Shown: piece after piece, positions 19,973-25,529 of the stretch
Numbering within the stretch: position 1 is the stretch's first letter
Layout of the letters: each line of letters begins with the position of its first letter
Origin: a virus
Length of the DNA stretch: 25,529 nt
Direction: 5' to 3' (one strand)
Virus record (IMG/VR): IMGVR_UViG_3300042691_022274
Coordinates: 1-25,529 of that record
Program-made: the position numbers and the translations under genes
The notes under the pieces: model-generated
Told to the model about the DNA's origin: nothing
Database searches by the model: none
What the model saw: only the letters and a program-made list of their open reading frames with translations

Positions 19973-20412
19973 TGGCAGACAAAGATCCGTACATTTATAG
20001 AATCAAGTCAGTTCTTAAAGTCGTAGATGGTGATACTATTGACGCTGCTATTGATCTTGGTTTTGATATCTCCCTTACTAAGCGAATTCGTCTTGCTGGT
20101 GTCGATACCCCAGAGAGCAGAACAACTGATCTCAAAGAGAAAACACTTGGTCTTGAAGTTAAAGAATGGCTCAAGAAAAAGTTAGAAGGTCAGGAAGATA
20201 TTATTGTTAAAACAGAACTCCCAGATTCTACCGAAAAGTACGGAAGAATTCTGGGACATTTGTTTATTGGTGATAAGGAAGTATCCGCAGTCAATAAAAA
20301 GAAATCAGTCAATCAAATGATGATTGATGAGGGATTTGCTTGGGAATATTCTGGTGGCACAAAGAAAAAAGATTTTGCTTTACTGGAATCAAAAAGACAA
20401 GCGAGCAGATAA
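19972..20412 (+). CDS. Staphylococcal-nuclease-like (SNase/thermonuclease) protein
   Basis: This 146-residue protein has the OB-fold of SNase. The motifs VVDGDTID (D21), RIRLAGVDTPES (R40, D45, E48) and KYGRILGHLF (R92) correspond to D21, R35, D40, E43 and R87 of the Staphylococcus enzyme, so it should be an active Ca-dependent nuclease of DNA/RNA. No signal peptide is seen, so it may act on host DNA or RNA inside the cell, recycling nucleotides. Its end overlaps the convergent minus-strand gene by 24 nt. Confidence 0.9.
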   Translation: MADKDPYIYRIKSVLKVVDGDTIDAAIDLGFDISLTKRIRLAGVDTPESRTTDLKEKTLGLEVKEWLKKKLEGQEDIIVKTELPDSTEKYGRILGHLFIGDKEVSAVNKKKSVNQMMIDEGFAWEYSGGTKKKDFALLESKRQASR

Positions 20413-21273
20413 TTTTTTAGCAATTTTCTTAGGAGCGGCATAGAGAGATTTAAATCTTTCTTGCCCCTCTTTTGTGAATTTATCTTTTACTGGTTCGTCG
20501 ATAATAACTTTATTTTCTATTTCATATAAAGTATTCTTTTCAATTTCATCACGAATATACTGTTCCACATTATCTGTTTGTGCAACTAGTCTTGTTCCCT
20601 CCGCAGAGTATTCGAAGATATCAATGTGACCTGCTTCTGCCATTACATAATGTAGAACAGGTTTGACCTGTTTGATTTTAATTTTGAACTTATTCTTTGT
20701 TGCTTCTTTTATAAATGGTTCTGCAGCGTTCTTTAATATATTGAGAACCGCTGATGATGCCATTGTCGCAGCAGTTGTGACTACTGCGACAGCACCAGCC
20801 GTAGCAACAAGAGAAGGATCAGGTAAATTAATATCGACTCCATAAGCAGTAAAAGTAGGTTGTGGTTTATCTGCTGGAACTTCTGATATTGGAGTAGGAA
20901 CAGGAGTTTGAGTAGGGGGGGTTTGAACGACTTGAGGCAGTTGAGGAGGGGGGGTAGTATCTGGAAGACCTCTGGTTTTTTGTTGCTCTTCTGCTGCTTG
21001 TTTTTGACGCTCTGCATTTACTGCAGCATCAAACTCTGCTTGAGTTGGAACATTAATAACTGGATACTTGATTGCAGTATTTGGAACATCAACAACAGGA
21101 ACTTCCAATCCACGAACAACAGGTTGCTCAACACCACGAACATTTGGTCTATCTATAGTTGAAATTACAGATGGACCAGATATTCGATTGATGTTTGCAT
21201 TTGGGACATTAATCGGATTATTTCCGATTATAGGTCTTAGATTTGGATTATCAATTAGTTGTATTGGTTCCAT
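20389..21273 (-). CDS. Pro/Val-rich protein with membrane segment (294 aa)
   Basis: Read on the minus strand from ATG 21273 (GAGG lies 9 nt upstream; upstream ATG 21282 and TTG 21288 are alternatives). The first ~100 residues are Asn/Val/Pro-rich repeats (PNVRGVEQPVVRGLEVPVVDVPN). A Pro/Thr linker follows (PPPQLPQVVQTPP), then an Ala-rich helix (about 158-180, AGAVAVVTTAATMASSAVL) that may cross the membrane, then a charged helical domain. It is the last gene of a four-gene minus-strand unit with secreted partners, and may anchor them. No family recognised. Confidence 0.7.
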   Translation of the reverse strand: MEPIQLIDNPNLRPIIGNNPINVPNANINRISGPSVISTIDRPNVRGVEQPVVRGLEVPVVDVPNTAIKYPVINVPTQAEFDAAVNAERQKQAAEEQQKTRGLPDTTPPPQLPQVVQTPPTQTPVPTPISEVPADKPQPTFTAYGVDINLPDPSLVATAGAVAVVTTAATMASSAVLNILKNAAEPFIKEATKNKFKIKIKQVKPVLHYVMAEAGHIDIFEYSAEGTRLVAQTDNVEQYIRDEIEKNTLYEIENKVIIDEPVKDKFTKEGQERFKSLYAAPKKIAKKLSARLSF

Positions 21274-21835
21274 TGACCACATCCTCAACTCTTGGGTATT
21301 TCACAACAACATCGGCACAAACTTTGTAGTAAGGACTATCTGGATGGAACATCACTCCATTCTTATATGCTTCACCACATTTAATTAATCTAACAAGCTC
21401 AAAATCTAATCTTGCTTTATCGGTCTCTGCTTGCTGTCTAGCAATTTCAGTCTCTGCTCTTCTTCTACATAAGTTCATTAGATTTCTATCTAATGGGATA
21501 TTAAATCCTGCAGAAAGTCCCCAGTTTCCACTGCTGGATGCAAAAGATTCTGGGTCCTCACTTGAATTGTTGCCACTCATAGCAAATGGGGAGAATGAAA
21601 ATGTTGCACCTTGGCAACTTACTCCACCACCATAAGTGTTGAGGGCATATGGTCCTTGAAGAACTTGAACTGCTTGGTTCGTTACATTTCCTGTAGCACT
21701 TGCACTTGGTCCAGCAATGTTCGTATTGCTAGGTGCAGGAGCACTTTGAGCAAATGCAGTCCCTGTCGAAATTACTGCGTAAAGACAGAGATTGATGTAG
21801 TGGTTGATTCTGTTTCTGTAGTTCTGTCTATCCAT
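21251..21835 (-). CDS. Secreted protein (194 aa) of the minus-strand unit
   Basis: The start at 21835 lies 64 nt inside the preceding gene. A signal peptide follows a charged N-terminus (LCLYAVISTGTAFA, cleavage near AFA-QS, residue 29). The mature part begins with low-complexity Ser/Asn/Ala and carries GGGVSCQGATFSFSPF, a variant of the motif shared with the two proteins encoded upstream. Later comes GNWGLSAGFNIPLDR, then a helical segment (ETEIARQQAETDKARLDFEL) and several cysteines. It looks like an exported or outer-membrane-associated protein. Function unknown. Confidence 0.7.
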   Translation of the reverse strand: MDRQNYRNRINHYINLCLYAVISTGTAFAQSAPAPSNTNIAGPSASATGNVTNQAVQVLQGPYALNTYGGGVSCQGATFSFSPFAMSGNNSSEDPESFASSSGNWGLSAGFNIPLDRNLMNLCRRRAETEIARQQAETDKARLDFELVRLIKCGEAYKNGVMFHPDSPYYKVCADVVVKYPRVEDVVNGTNTTN

Positions 21836-22137
21836 GTTTCTTTGGCCACTCCAGGTCCGAGATAGGTTTCGCTGAACTGGAATGGAGCACCTTGCGTCAT
21901 AATCGAATAACCAGCACCCCTTTGAGGATTTCCAGGAATGTTGATGTTCGTACCAGTTACAGTATAAGATTCGCCAGTAGTATATTCAACTTGACGAATT
22001 GCTTCTACAATTCTTGTTGTAGATTCTGTGGTTGCATTGATTGTACCTCTAGTAAAATTAGGCACAACACTCTCAGCATAAACGGGAGTACAAATGACTC
22101 CCGTTGCTAAAAGCAAAGCGGGAGTTAAATGTCTCAT
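21772..22137 (-). CDS. Secreted beta-type protein (121 aa), paralogue of 22134 gene
   Basis: The ATG at 22137 overlaps the upstream stop (ATGA). A signal peptide is clear (LTPALLLATGVICTPVYA, cleavage near residue 21). The mature part is Thr/Ser/Gly-rich and shares an ordered set of motifs with the next-encoded neighbour: YTVTGTNI, then GAGYSI, then GAPFQFSETY. These look like short beta-strands of a small exported fold. No enzymatic residues stand out. It is the second gene of the minus-strand unit. Confidence 0.7.
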   Translation of the reverse strand: MRHLTPALLLATGVICTPVYAESVVPNFTRGTINATTESTTRIVEAIRQVEYTTGESYTVTGTNINIPGNPQRGAGYSIMTQGAPFQFSETYLGPGVAKETWIDRTTETESTTTSISVFTQ

Positions 22138-22595
22138 TTGAATACACTTAACTCAATGGATCTTTGAGCAGTAGCACTTGTTCCTGCACCACCAGCAGTA
22201 ACAGTAGGAACACCAGTTGGGGAAAGAGTACCTGCAAGAGTTCCTTTCTCACCACCAACTTGAGTTACACTATCTCCATAGAGATTTGGTGTTCCAATCA
22301 CACCATTTGTAACTGTTTGAGTAGTAACGGGAGTGTCAGCAGCATTGATACTTTCTGAGAAAGTAAATGCTTGACCTGGAGTATTGATATCGTAGGTTCC
22401 AGCACCACCTACACCACCAAAGGATGTGGATTGGATATTGGTTCCTGATGCGGAATATGAAGCACCGATTCGGGTTGATTGAACTGCAGCACCATCAACT
22501 TTCAATTGTACGGAGTCAGTGATTTTTGATGTGATTTCAGCAGCATTAACTGGGATAGCGAAGAATAACGAAAAGGCTAATAGAAGTCTTTTCAT
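22134..22595 (-). CDS. Secreted beta-type protein (153 aa), first of the minus-strand unit
   Basis: ATG 22595 is preceded on the minus strand by AAAAGAAA. Signal peptide: KRLLLAFSLFFAIPVNA, cleavage near residue 19. The mature part is Gly/Thr/Ser-rich with YSASGTNI, GAGTYDI and GQAFTFSESI, matching the gene at 21772. A long Gly/Thr stretch follows (VGGEKGTLAGTLSPTGVP). The composition recalls fibrous or adhesive exported proteins, but no family is recognised. No good promoter was found for this strand; only a poor late-like CTAAATAC lies upstream. Confidence 0.7.
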   Translation of the reverse strand: MKRLLLAFSLFFAIPVNAAEITSKITDSVQLKVDGAAVQSTRIGASYSASGTNIQSTSFGGVGGAGTYDINTPGQAFTFSESINAADTPVTTQTVTNGVIGTPNLYGDSVTQVGGEKGTLAGTLSPTGVPTVTAGGAGTSATAQRSIELSVFK

Positions 22596-22642
22596 TTTCT
22601 TTTATTGTGAATGAACACTGGAAGTATTTAGCAGAAAGGGCT

Positions 22643-22676
22643 TGACAGGCGTAACAGACCGTAGTATGATAAATAG
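22643..22676 (+). promoter_or_regulatory. psbA promoter: sigma-70 plus late-like extension
   Basis: TTGACA (22643-22648), 17 nt, TATGAT (22666-22671) continuing into AAATAGG. The overlapping GATAAATA (22669-22676) matches the T4 late motif at seven of eight positions. Transcription would start near 22678. Confidence 0.75.
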
Positions 22677-22677
22677 G

Positions 22678-22837
22678 TAAACAAATGTTACGGATTCCTC
22701 ATAATTCGTTACATTGCAACTCCCATTAACCGAGACCTATGGGGAGTATAAAGTACGTCTCTCATATCCCGCCTGAGGGTGGCGGGAGCATAGTAACTCC
22801 ACCATTTCCCTGATGGTCTTACTACTCTTTTAAACAA
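22678..22837 (+). promoter_or_regulatory. Structured psbA leader RNA
   Basis: This is about 160 nt of untranslated leader with three hairpins: ACTCCCAT (22719-22726) with ATGGGGAGT (22739-22747, one bulge); CCCGCC (22768-22773) with GGCGGG (22781-22786); ACCAT (22801-22805) with ATGGT (22813-22817). There is no Shine-Dalgarno sequence before the psbA ATG. PhotoRC RNA motifs are known upstream of psbA in marine cyanobacteria and phages, and this may be one. Confidence 0.5.
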
Positions 22838-24175
22838 ATGACTGCTACAATTTCACGTCAACGACAATCAAATACTTGGGAACAATTCTGCAACTGGGTT
22901 ACTTCAACCGATAATCGTCTGTATGTCGGTTGGTTCGGAGTCCTTATGATTCCTTGCCTACTTGCTGCTACAACTTGTTTCATCATCGCCTTCATCGGTG
23001 CTCCTCCTGTGGACATTGATGGTATCCGTGAACCCGTTGCTGGTTCACTTATGTATGGAAACAACATCATCTCTGGTGCTGTTATCCCTTCGTCCAATGC
23101 TATTGGACTGCACTTTTACCCAATTTGGGAAGCTGCTTCTCTGGATGAGTGGCTATATAATGGAGGACCTTTCCAACTGGTCGTCTTCCACTTTCTGATC
23201 GGTATCTATGCTTATATGGGTCGTGAGTGGGAACTTTCCTATCGTCTTGGAATGCGTCCTTGGATCTGTGTTGCTTACAGCGCACCTGTTGCTGCTGCTT
23301 CTGCAGTGTTCCTGGTGTATCCTTTTGGTCAAGGTTCTTTCTCTGATGCGATGCCCCTGGGTATCTCTGGTACTTTCAACTACATGCTTGTGTTCCAGGC
23401 AGAACATAACATTCTGATGCACCCCTTCCACATGCTTGGAGTTGCTGGTGTCTTCGGTGGTTCACTGTTCTCTGCGATGCACGGTTCTCTGGTTACTTCT
23501 TCACTGGTTCGTGAAACCACCGAGAATGAGTCACAGAACTACGGTTATAAGTTCGGACAAGAAGAAGAGACATACAACATCGTTGCTGCTCACGGTTATT
23601 TCGGACGCCTTATTTTCCAATATGCTTCCTTTAATAACTCACGTTCGCTGCACTTCTTCCTTGCTGCCTGGCCTGTTGTAGGCATCTGGTTCACCGCTCT
23701 TGGTGTTTCTACGATGGCTTTTAATCTCAACGGTCTGAATTTTAACCAGAGTATTCTGGATAGTCAGAGCCGTGTTGTTAATACCTGGGCTGATGTACTT
23801 AACCGTGCTGGTCTGGGCATGGAGGTAATGCACGAAAGGAACGCTAGATTTGTTGGTGTTCTTGCCTAGTAATAGGCATTAGTAAAATCGGGTTAAACGG
23901 GGAAACTCTCTATGAGACAATCCCGTACCAAGTCAGAAAGGGTTTAAGTTTTCTGAAAGGTCTAACGACTAGGTAGTGAGTCCCAACAATAATCTACCCA
24001 CGAATGCCCGACTCCTTAATAAACATAAGGATGAAGAGATAGTCTGAACTTACTGGCGACAGTAAGAAGTAGAGGATAAAGAACCACTACGATAACACAA
24101 TTGCACAACTTCCCACTTGACCTTGCTGCCGCAGAAGCAACTCCTGTTGCTCTAACTGCTCCCGCAATCGGTTGA
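22838..24175 (+). CDS. psbA: Photosystem II D1 protein (split by an intron)
   Basis: D1 is the core reaction-centre protein of photosystem II that is damaged by light. Phage copies keep photosynthesis running during infection. Exon 1 is 22838-23845 (336 codons) and exon 2 is 24104-24175 ([20 protein letters not shown] to Gly). Together they give 359 residues, the normal length. Joining restores RNA-HNFPLD at the conserved C-terminus, with the metal-cluster region intact. Read without splicing, the frame stops at 23867-23869 with a false seven-residue tail. It has five membrane helices. The promoter and leader lie upstream and a terminator follows. Confidence 0.97.
23846..24103 (+). other. Group I intron in psbA (258 nt)
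   Basis: The 5' exon ends in T (GCT) and the intron ends in G (ATTG), as group I splicing requires. Conserved core pieces are visible: CTAACGACTAGG (R-like) and AAGAGATAGTC (S-like), with a P/Q-like ATCGGG...AAACGGGGAAAC earlier. The intron contains no ORF. The homing endonucleases are encoded downstream of the gene. Confidence 0.9.
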
Positions 24176-24182
24176 TAAAACG

Positions 24183-24209
24183 AGAGACCCTTTACGGGTC
24201 TCTTTTTTT
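24183..24209 (+). terminator. Rho-independent terminator after psbA
   Basis: AGAGACCC (24183-24190), loop TTTAC, GGGTCTCT (24196-24203), T-run to 24209. Confidence 0.92.
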
Positions 24210-24220
24210 ATGGTATAATG

Positions 24221-24228
24221 TATAAATA
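24221..24228 (+). promoter_or_regulatory. T4-type late promoter, exact TATAAATA
   Basis: TATAAATA at 24221-24228, 26 nt before the GIY-YIG-like gene. A TATAAT (24214-24219) lies just upstream without a good -35. Late transcription of the homing endonuclease genes is the simplest reading. Confidence 0.7.
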
Positions 24229-24254
24229 GTTATGGAAAGTTATGAGCAACCTTT

Positions 24255-24842
24255 ATGGATTTGCACCAACTAGTAATATCTGAATGTGATAGAAGAGGAT
24301 TGGAACTAATTCATCTTCCCGAAAAACTTGTTCGTCGTTCTGCTGATGTGATTGTAAGTTGTCCCTGCACAGGTCAACGAAATATGAGTATAAGAAACTT
24401 TATTGTTACTTATGAAAAAGGTGGAGAAGCATTCTGTTGTAAGAGGAAATCAAAAGTTGGAAAAAATAATCCTGCATTTGGAAAACCAACTTGGAATGCT
24501 GGAACTGTTGGTGTATCAAAGAGTTATGGATTTTTTGGTTTTAAGGAAGAATGGGCAGACAGAGAAGATTACCTTTATTTTATAGAAACAATCTATGGAA
24601 CTTATAAGATAGGTAGGTCTTTTCACGGAATAAAATATAGGTTCACAGAAACTGTAAAAGAACTTGGTGAATGGAAAGCATCTCATAAGGAGGTATTTGA
24701 TTGTGAAAGATATATCCTAGATACATACAAACATCATCAAAATAAAATTGATGGTATAATAGGTGGTTCAGAGCATTTTGTAAAAGAACTACCGATACAA
24801 GAAGTTATAGATTACGCAAATCTGAAATTAAAAACTAATTGA
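24255..24842 (+). CDS. GIY-YIG-like homing endonuclease
   Basis: This 195-residue protein has residues 106-130 matching the GIY-YIG/T5orf172-type pattern (YLYFIETIYGTYKIGRSF, R129). A glutamate in CERYILDTY (E151) would be the metal ligand. Residues 69-82 (GKNNPAFGKPTWNAG) match the DNA-binding NUMOD3 motif. Cys pairs at C36/C38 and C61/C62 may bind zinc. It stands directly downstream of the intron-containing psbA and probably helps the intron or itself spread into empty psbA alleles. A 13-codon ORF (24242-24283) overlaps its start. Confidence 0.75.
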   Translation: MDLHQLVISECDRRGLELIHLPEKLVRRSADVIVSCPCTGQRNMSIRNFIVTYEKGGEAFCCKRKSKVGKNNPAFGKPTWNAGTVGVSKSYGFFGFKEEWADREDYLYFIETIYGTYKIGRSFHGIKYRFTETVKELGEWKASHKEVFDCERYILDTYKHHQNKIDGIIGGSEHFVKELPIQEVIDYANLKLKTN

Positions 24843-24844
24843 TT

Positions 24845-25351
24845 ATGAAAGAAGAATGGAAAAACATTGTAGTTGATGGAAAAGTTTATGAAGGATATTC
24901 TGTATCAAATTATGGGAATATAGTTACTCATAAAAAACAATGTGGAGGAAATATTGGTTGGATTTTTGACCCCAATTTTAGAAAGATTAAAAAAGCAAGA
25001 AAACAAAATAGGGGAATGAGTATATCTTTGACTTTTCCGAAAGGTTTTTTTGATTATGAATATAGATTAACTGCATCCAGTAAAAATAGCATTACAAGAG
25101 ATAGAAGAGTTCATCAATTGGTAATGGAAACTTTTTGTCCCATTGATGAAAATCCGCCAGTTCCAATTGAAGAATGGGAAAGAACTCCTGAAAGTATAAA
25201 ACAAATAGTAAGAGAGTGTATCTATATAAACCATAAAGACCACGACTTTACGAATAATAGATTGGATAATCTGGAATATGTTACTCCAAGACAAAACACT
25301 AGAAAAGCAGTTGAGCATTATGGAAAGCATCATTGGTGCTATAAGAACTAA
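24845..25351 (+). CDS. HNH homing endonuclease (NUMOD4-HNH)
   Basis: The start is ATG 24845; an in-frame TTG at 24839 overlaps the previous stop. The 168-residue protein begins with a NUMOD4 motif (EWKNIVVDG...YEGYSVSNYGNI) and has HNH residues in RRVHQLV (H90) and YINHKDHDFTNNRLDNLEYVT (N129, H130, then the N/L/E block). This is the plan of phage free-standing homing nucleases. In S-PM2 a free-standing nuclease, F-CphI, encoded next to psbA targets the intron insertion site; this may be a relative. The psbD promoter begins 6 nt after it. Confidence 0.85.
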   Translation: MKEEWKNIVVDGKVYEGYSVSNYGNIVTHKKQCGGNIGWIFDPNFRKIKKARKQNRGMSISLTFPKGFFDYEYRLTASSKNSITRDRRVHQLVMETFCPIDENPPVPIEEWERTPESIKQIVRECIYINHKDHDFTNNRLDNLEYVTPRQNTRKAVEHYGKHHWCYKN

Positions 25352-25357
25352 TACTCA

Positions 25358-25393
25358 TTGACTTCTTTTGTAAACTAATGTAAACTAAATATG
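25358..25393 (+). promoter_or_regulatory. psbD promoter: sigma-70 plus late-like extension
   Basis: TTGACT (25358-25363), 17 nt, TAAACT (25381-25386) running into AAATATG. It has the same composite layout as the psbA and porin promoters. Confidence 0.6.
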
Positions 25394-25411
25394 AGAAATA
25401 CATGGGAGGTT

Positions 25412-25529
25412 ATGACTTCTTCAACACTTTCACAACCAATTCAACAACGAGGATGGTTCGATGTCTTGGATGACTGGCTTAAACGAGATCGCTTTGTATT
25501 TGTGGGTTGGTCTGGATTACTACTTTTTC
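25412..25529 (+). CDS. psbD: Photosystem II D2 protein, 5' part
   Basis: The window ends 39 codons into the gene. The ATG at 25412 follows GGAGG by only 2 nt; an in-frame ATG at 25391 (seven codons earlier) is the alternative start. The peptide reads [20 protein letters not shown] after a short variable start, the unmistakable N-terminus of D2, followed by the first membrane segment (SGLLLF). D2 pairs with D1 in the photosystem II reaction centre, so the phage supplies both core subunits. Confidence 0.96.
   Translation, partial: MTSSTLSQPIQQRGWFDVLDDWLKRDRFVFVGWSGLLLF

Noticed and set aside
22596-22642. Promoter for the minus-strand unit
   Set aside because: I looked for -35/-10 or TATAAATA on the minus strand here; only a poor CTAAATAC is present, so no promoter was called.
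22838-23869. psbA read as a continuous 343-codon gene
   Set aside because: The last seven codons are intron sequence; splicing to 24104 restores the conserved D1 C-terminus and normal length.
24242-24283. 13-codon ORF overlapping the GIY-YIG-like gene start
   Set aside because: Too short and without other support; could be a leader peptide but indistinguishable from chance.
1-25529. CRISPR arrays, insertion sequences, integrase or attachment sites
   Set aside because: No regularly spaced repeats, transposase or integrase genes, or terminal inverted repeats were seen; the only mobile elements are the psbA intron and homing endonuclease genes.

Overview
This window looks like part of the genome of a T4-like cyanomyovirus (a contractile-tailed phage) infecting marine Synechococcus or Prochlorococcus. 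It carries psbA (D1) split by a group I intron, the start of psbD (D2), two high-light-inducible (hli) genes and a plant-type ferredoxin (petF). It also has phage tRNAs, a T4-type lysozyme, T4-late-type TATAAATA motifs and host-type sigma-70 promoters with 17-nt spacers. Genes are tightly packed, usually with ATGA or TAATG overlaps. Much of the sequence is AT-rich, but psbA and the porin gene are visibly richer in G+C. The psbA / homing endonuclease / psbD order resembles cyanophage S-PM2; that comparison is from memory, not from a search.

Layout. (1) 1-2170: small, mostly membrane or unknown genes, four tRNAs (Pro-UGG, two Ile-UAU, one CAU), several sigma-70 promoters and a terminator. (2) 2201-13242: a polysaccharide cassette of 12 genes, 10 of them continuous or overlapping. 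It encodes GDP-mannose 3,5-epimerase, a GT1-like glycosyltransferase, NAD synthetase, a UDP-glucose dehydrogenase-type enzyme, two GT11 enzymes, a two-domain glycosyltransferase, a GT2, a further GT-A enzyme, a methyltransferase, a GT15 and a GT25. (3) 13239-14847: a complete SLH/OprB-type outer-membrane porin gene with its own promoter and terminator. (4) 14867-16657: a photoprotection/redox cassette (hli, small membrane protein, petF, two small unknowns, short hli, peroxiredoxin) bounded by a consensus promoter and a terminator. (5) 16656-20412: a late lysis and envelope-attack region with a C39-like peptidase, GH24 lysozyme, candidate holin, secreted HEGWH metallopeptidase, SNase and several micro-genes. 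(6) 22595-20389, minus strand: four overlapping genes, three with signal peptides and related sequence motifs. (7) 22643-25529: psbA with a structured leader and group I intron, two homing endonuclease genes, then psbD.

Taken together, most of the window appears devoted to the host envelope and to photosynthesis. The glycan cassette is the strongest candidate for an undescribed system. It centres on GDP-mannose chemistry (GME, GT15) and may make and transfer L-galactose through the GT11 enzymes. It may also make uronic acids through the dehydrogenase, with NadE supplying NAD+ or acting as an amidating enzyme. The porin, psbA and psbD promoters share a composite sigma-70 plus late-like element that could keep these genes on through both early and late infection.
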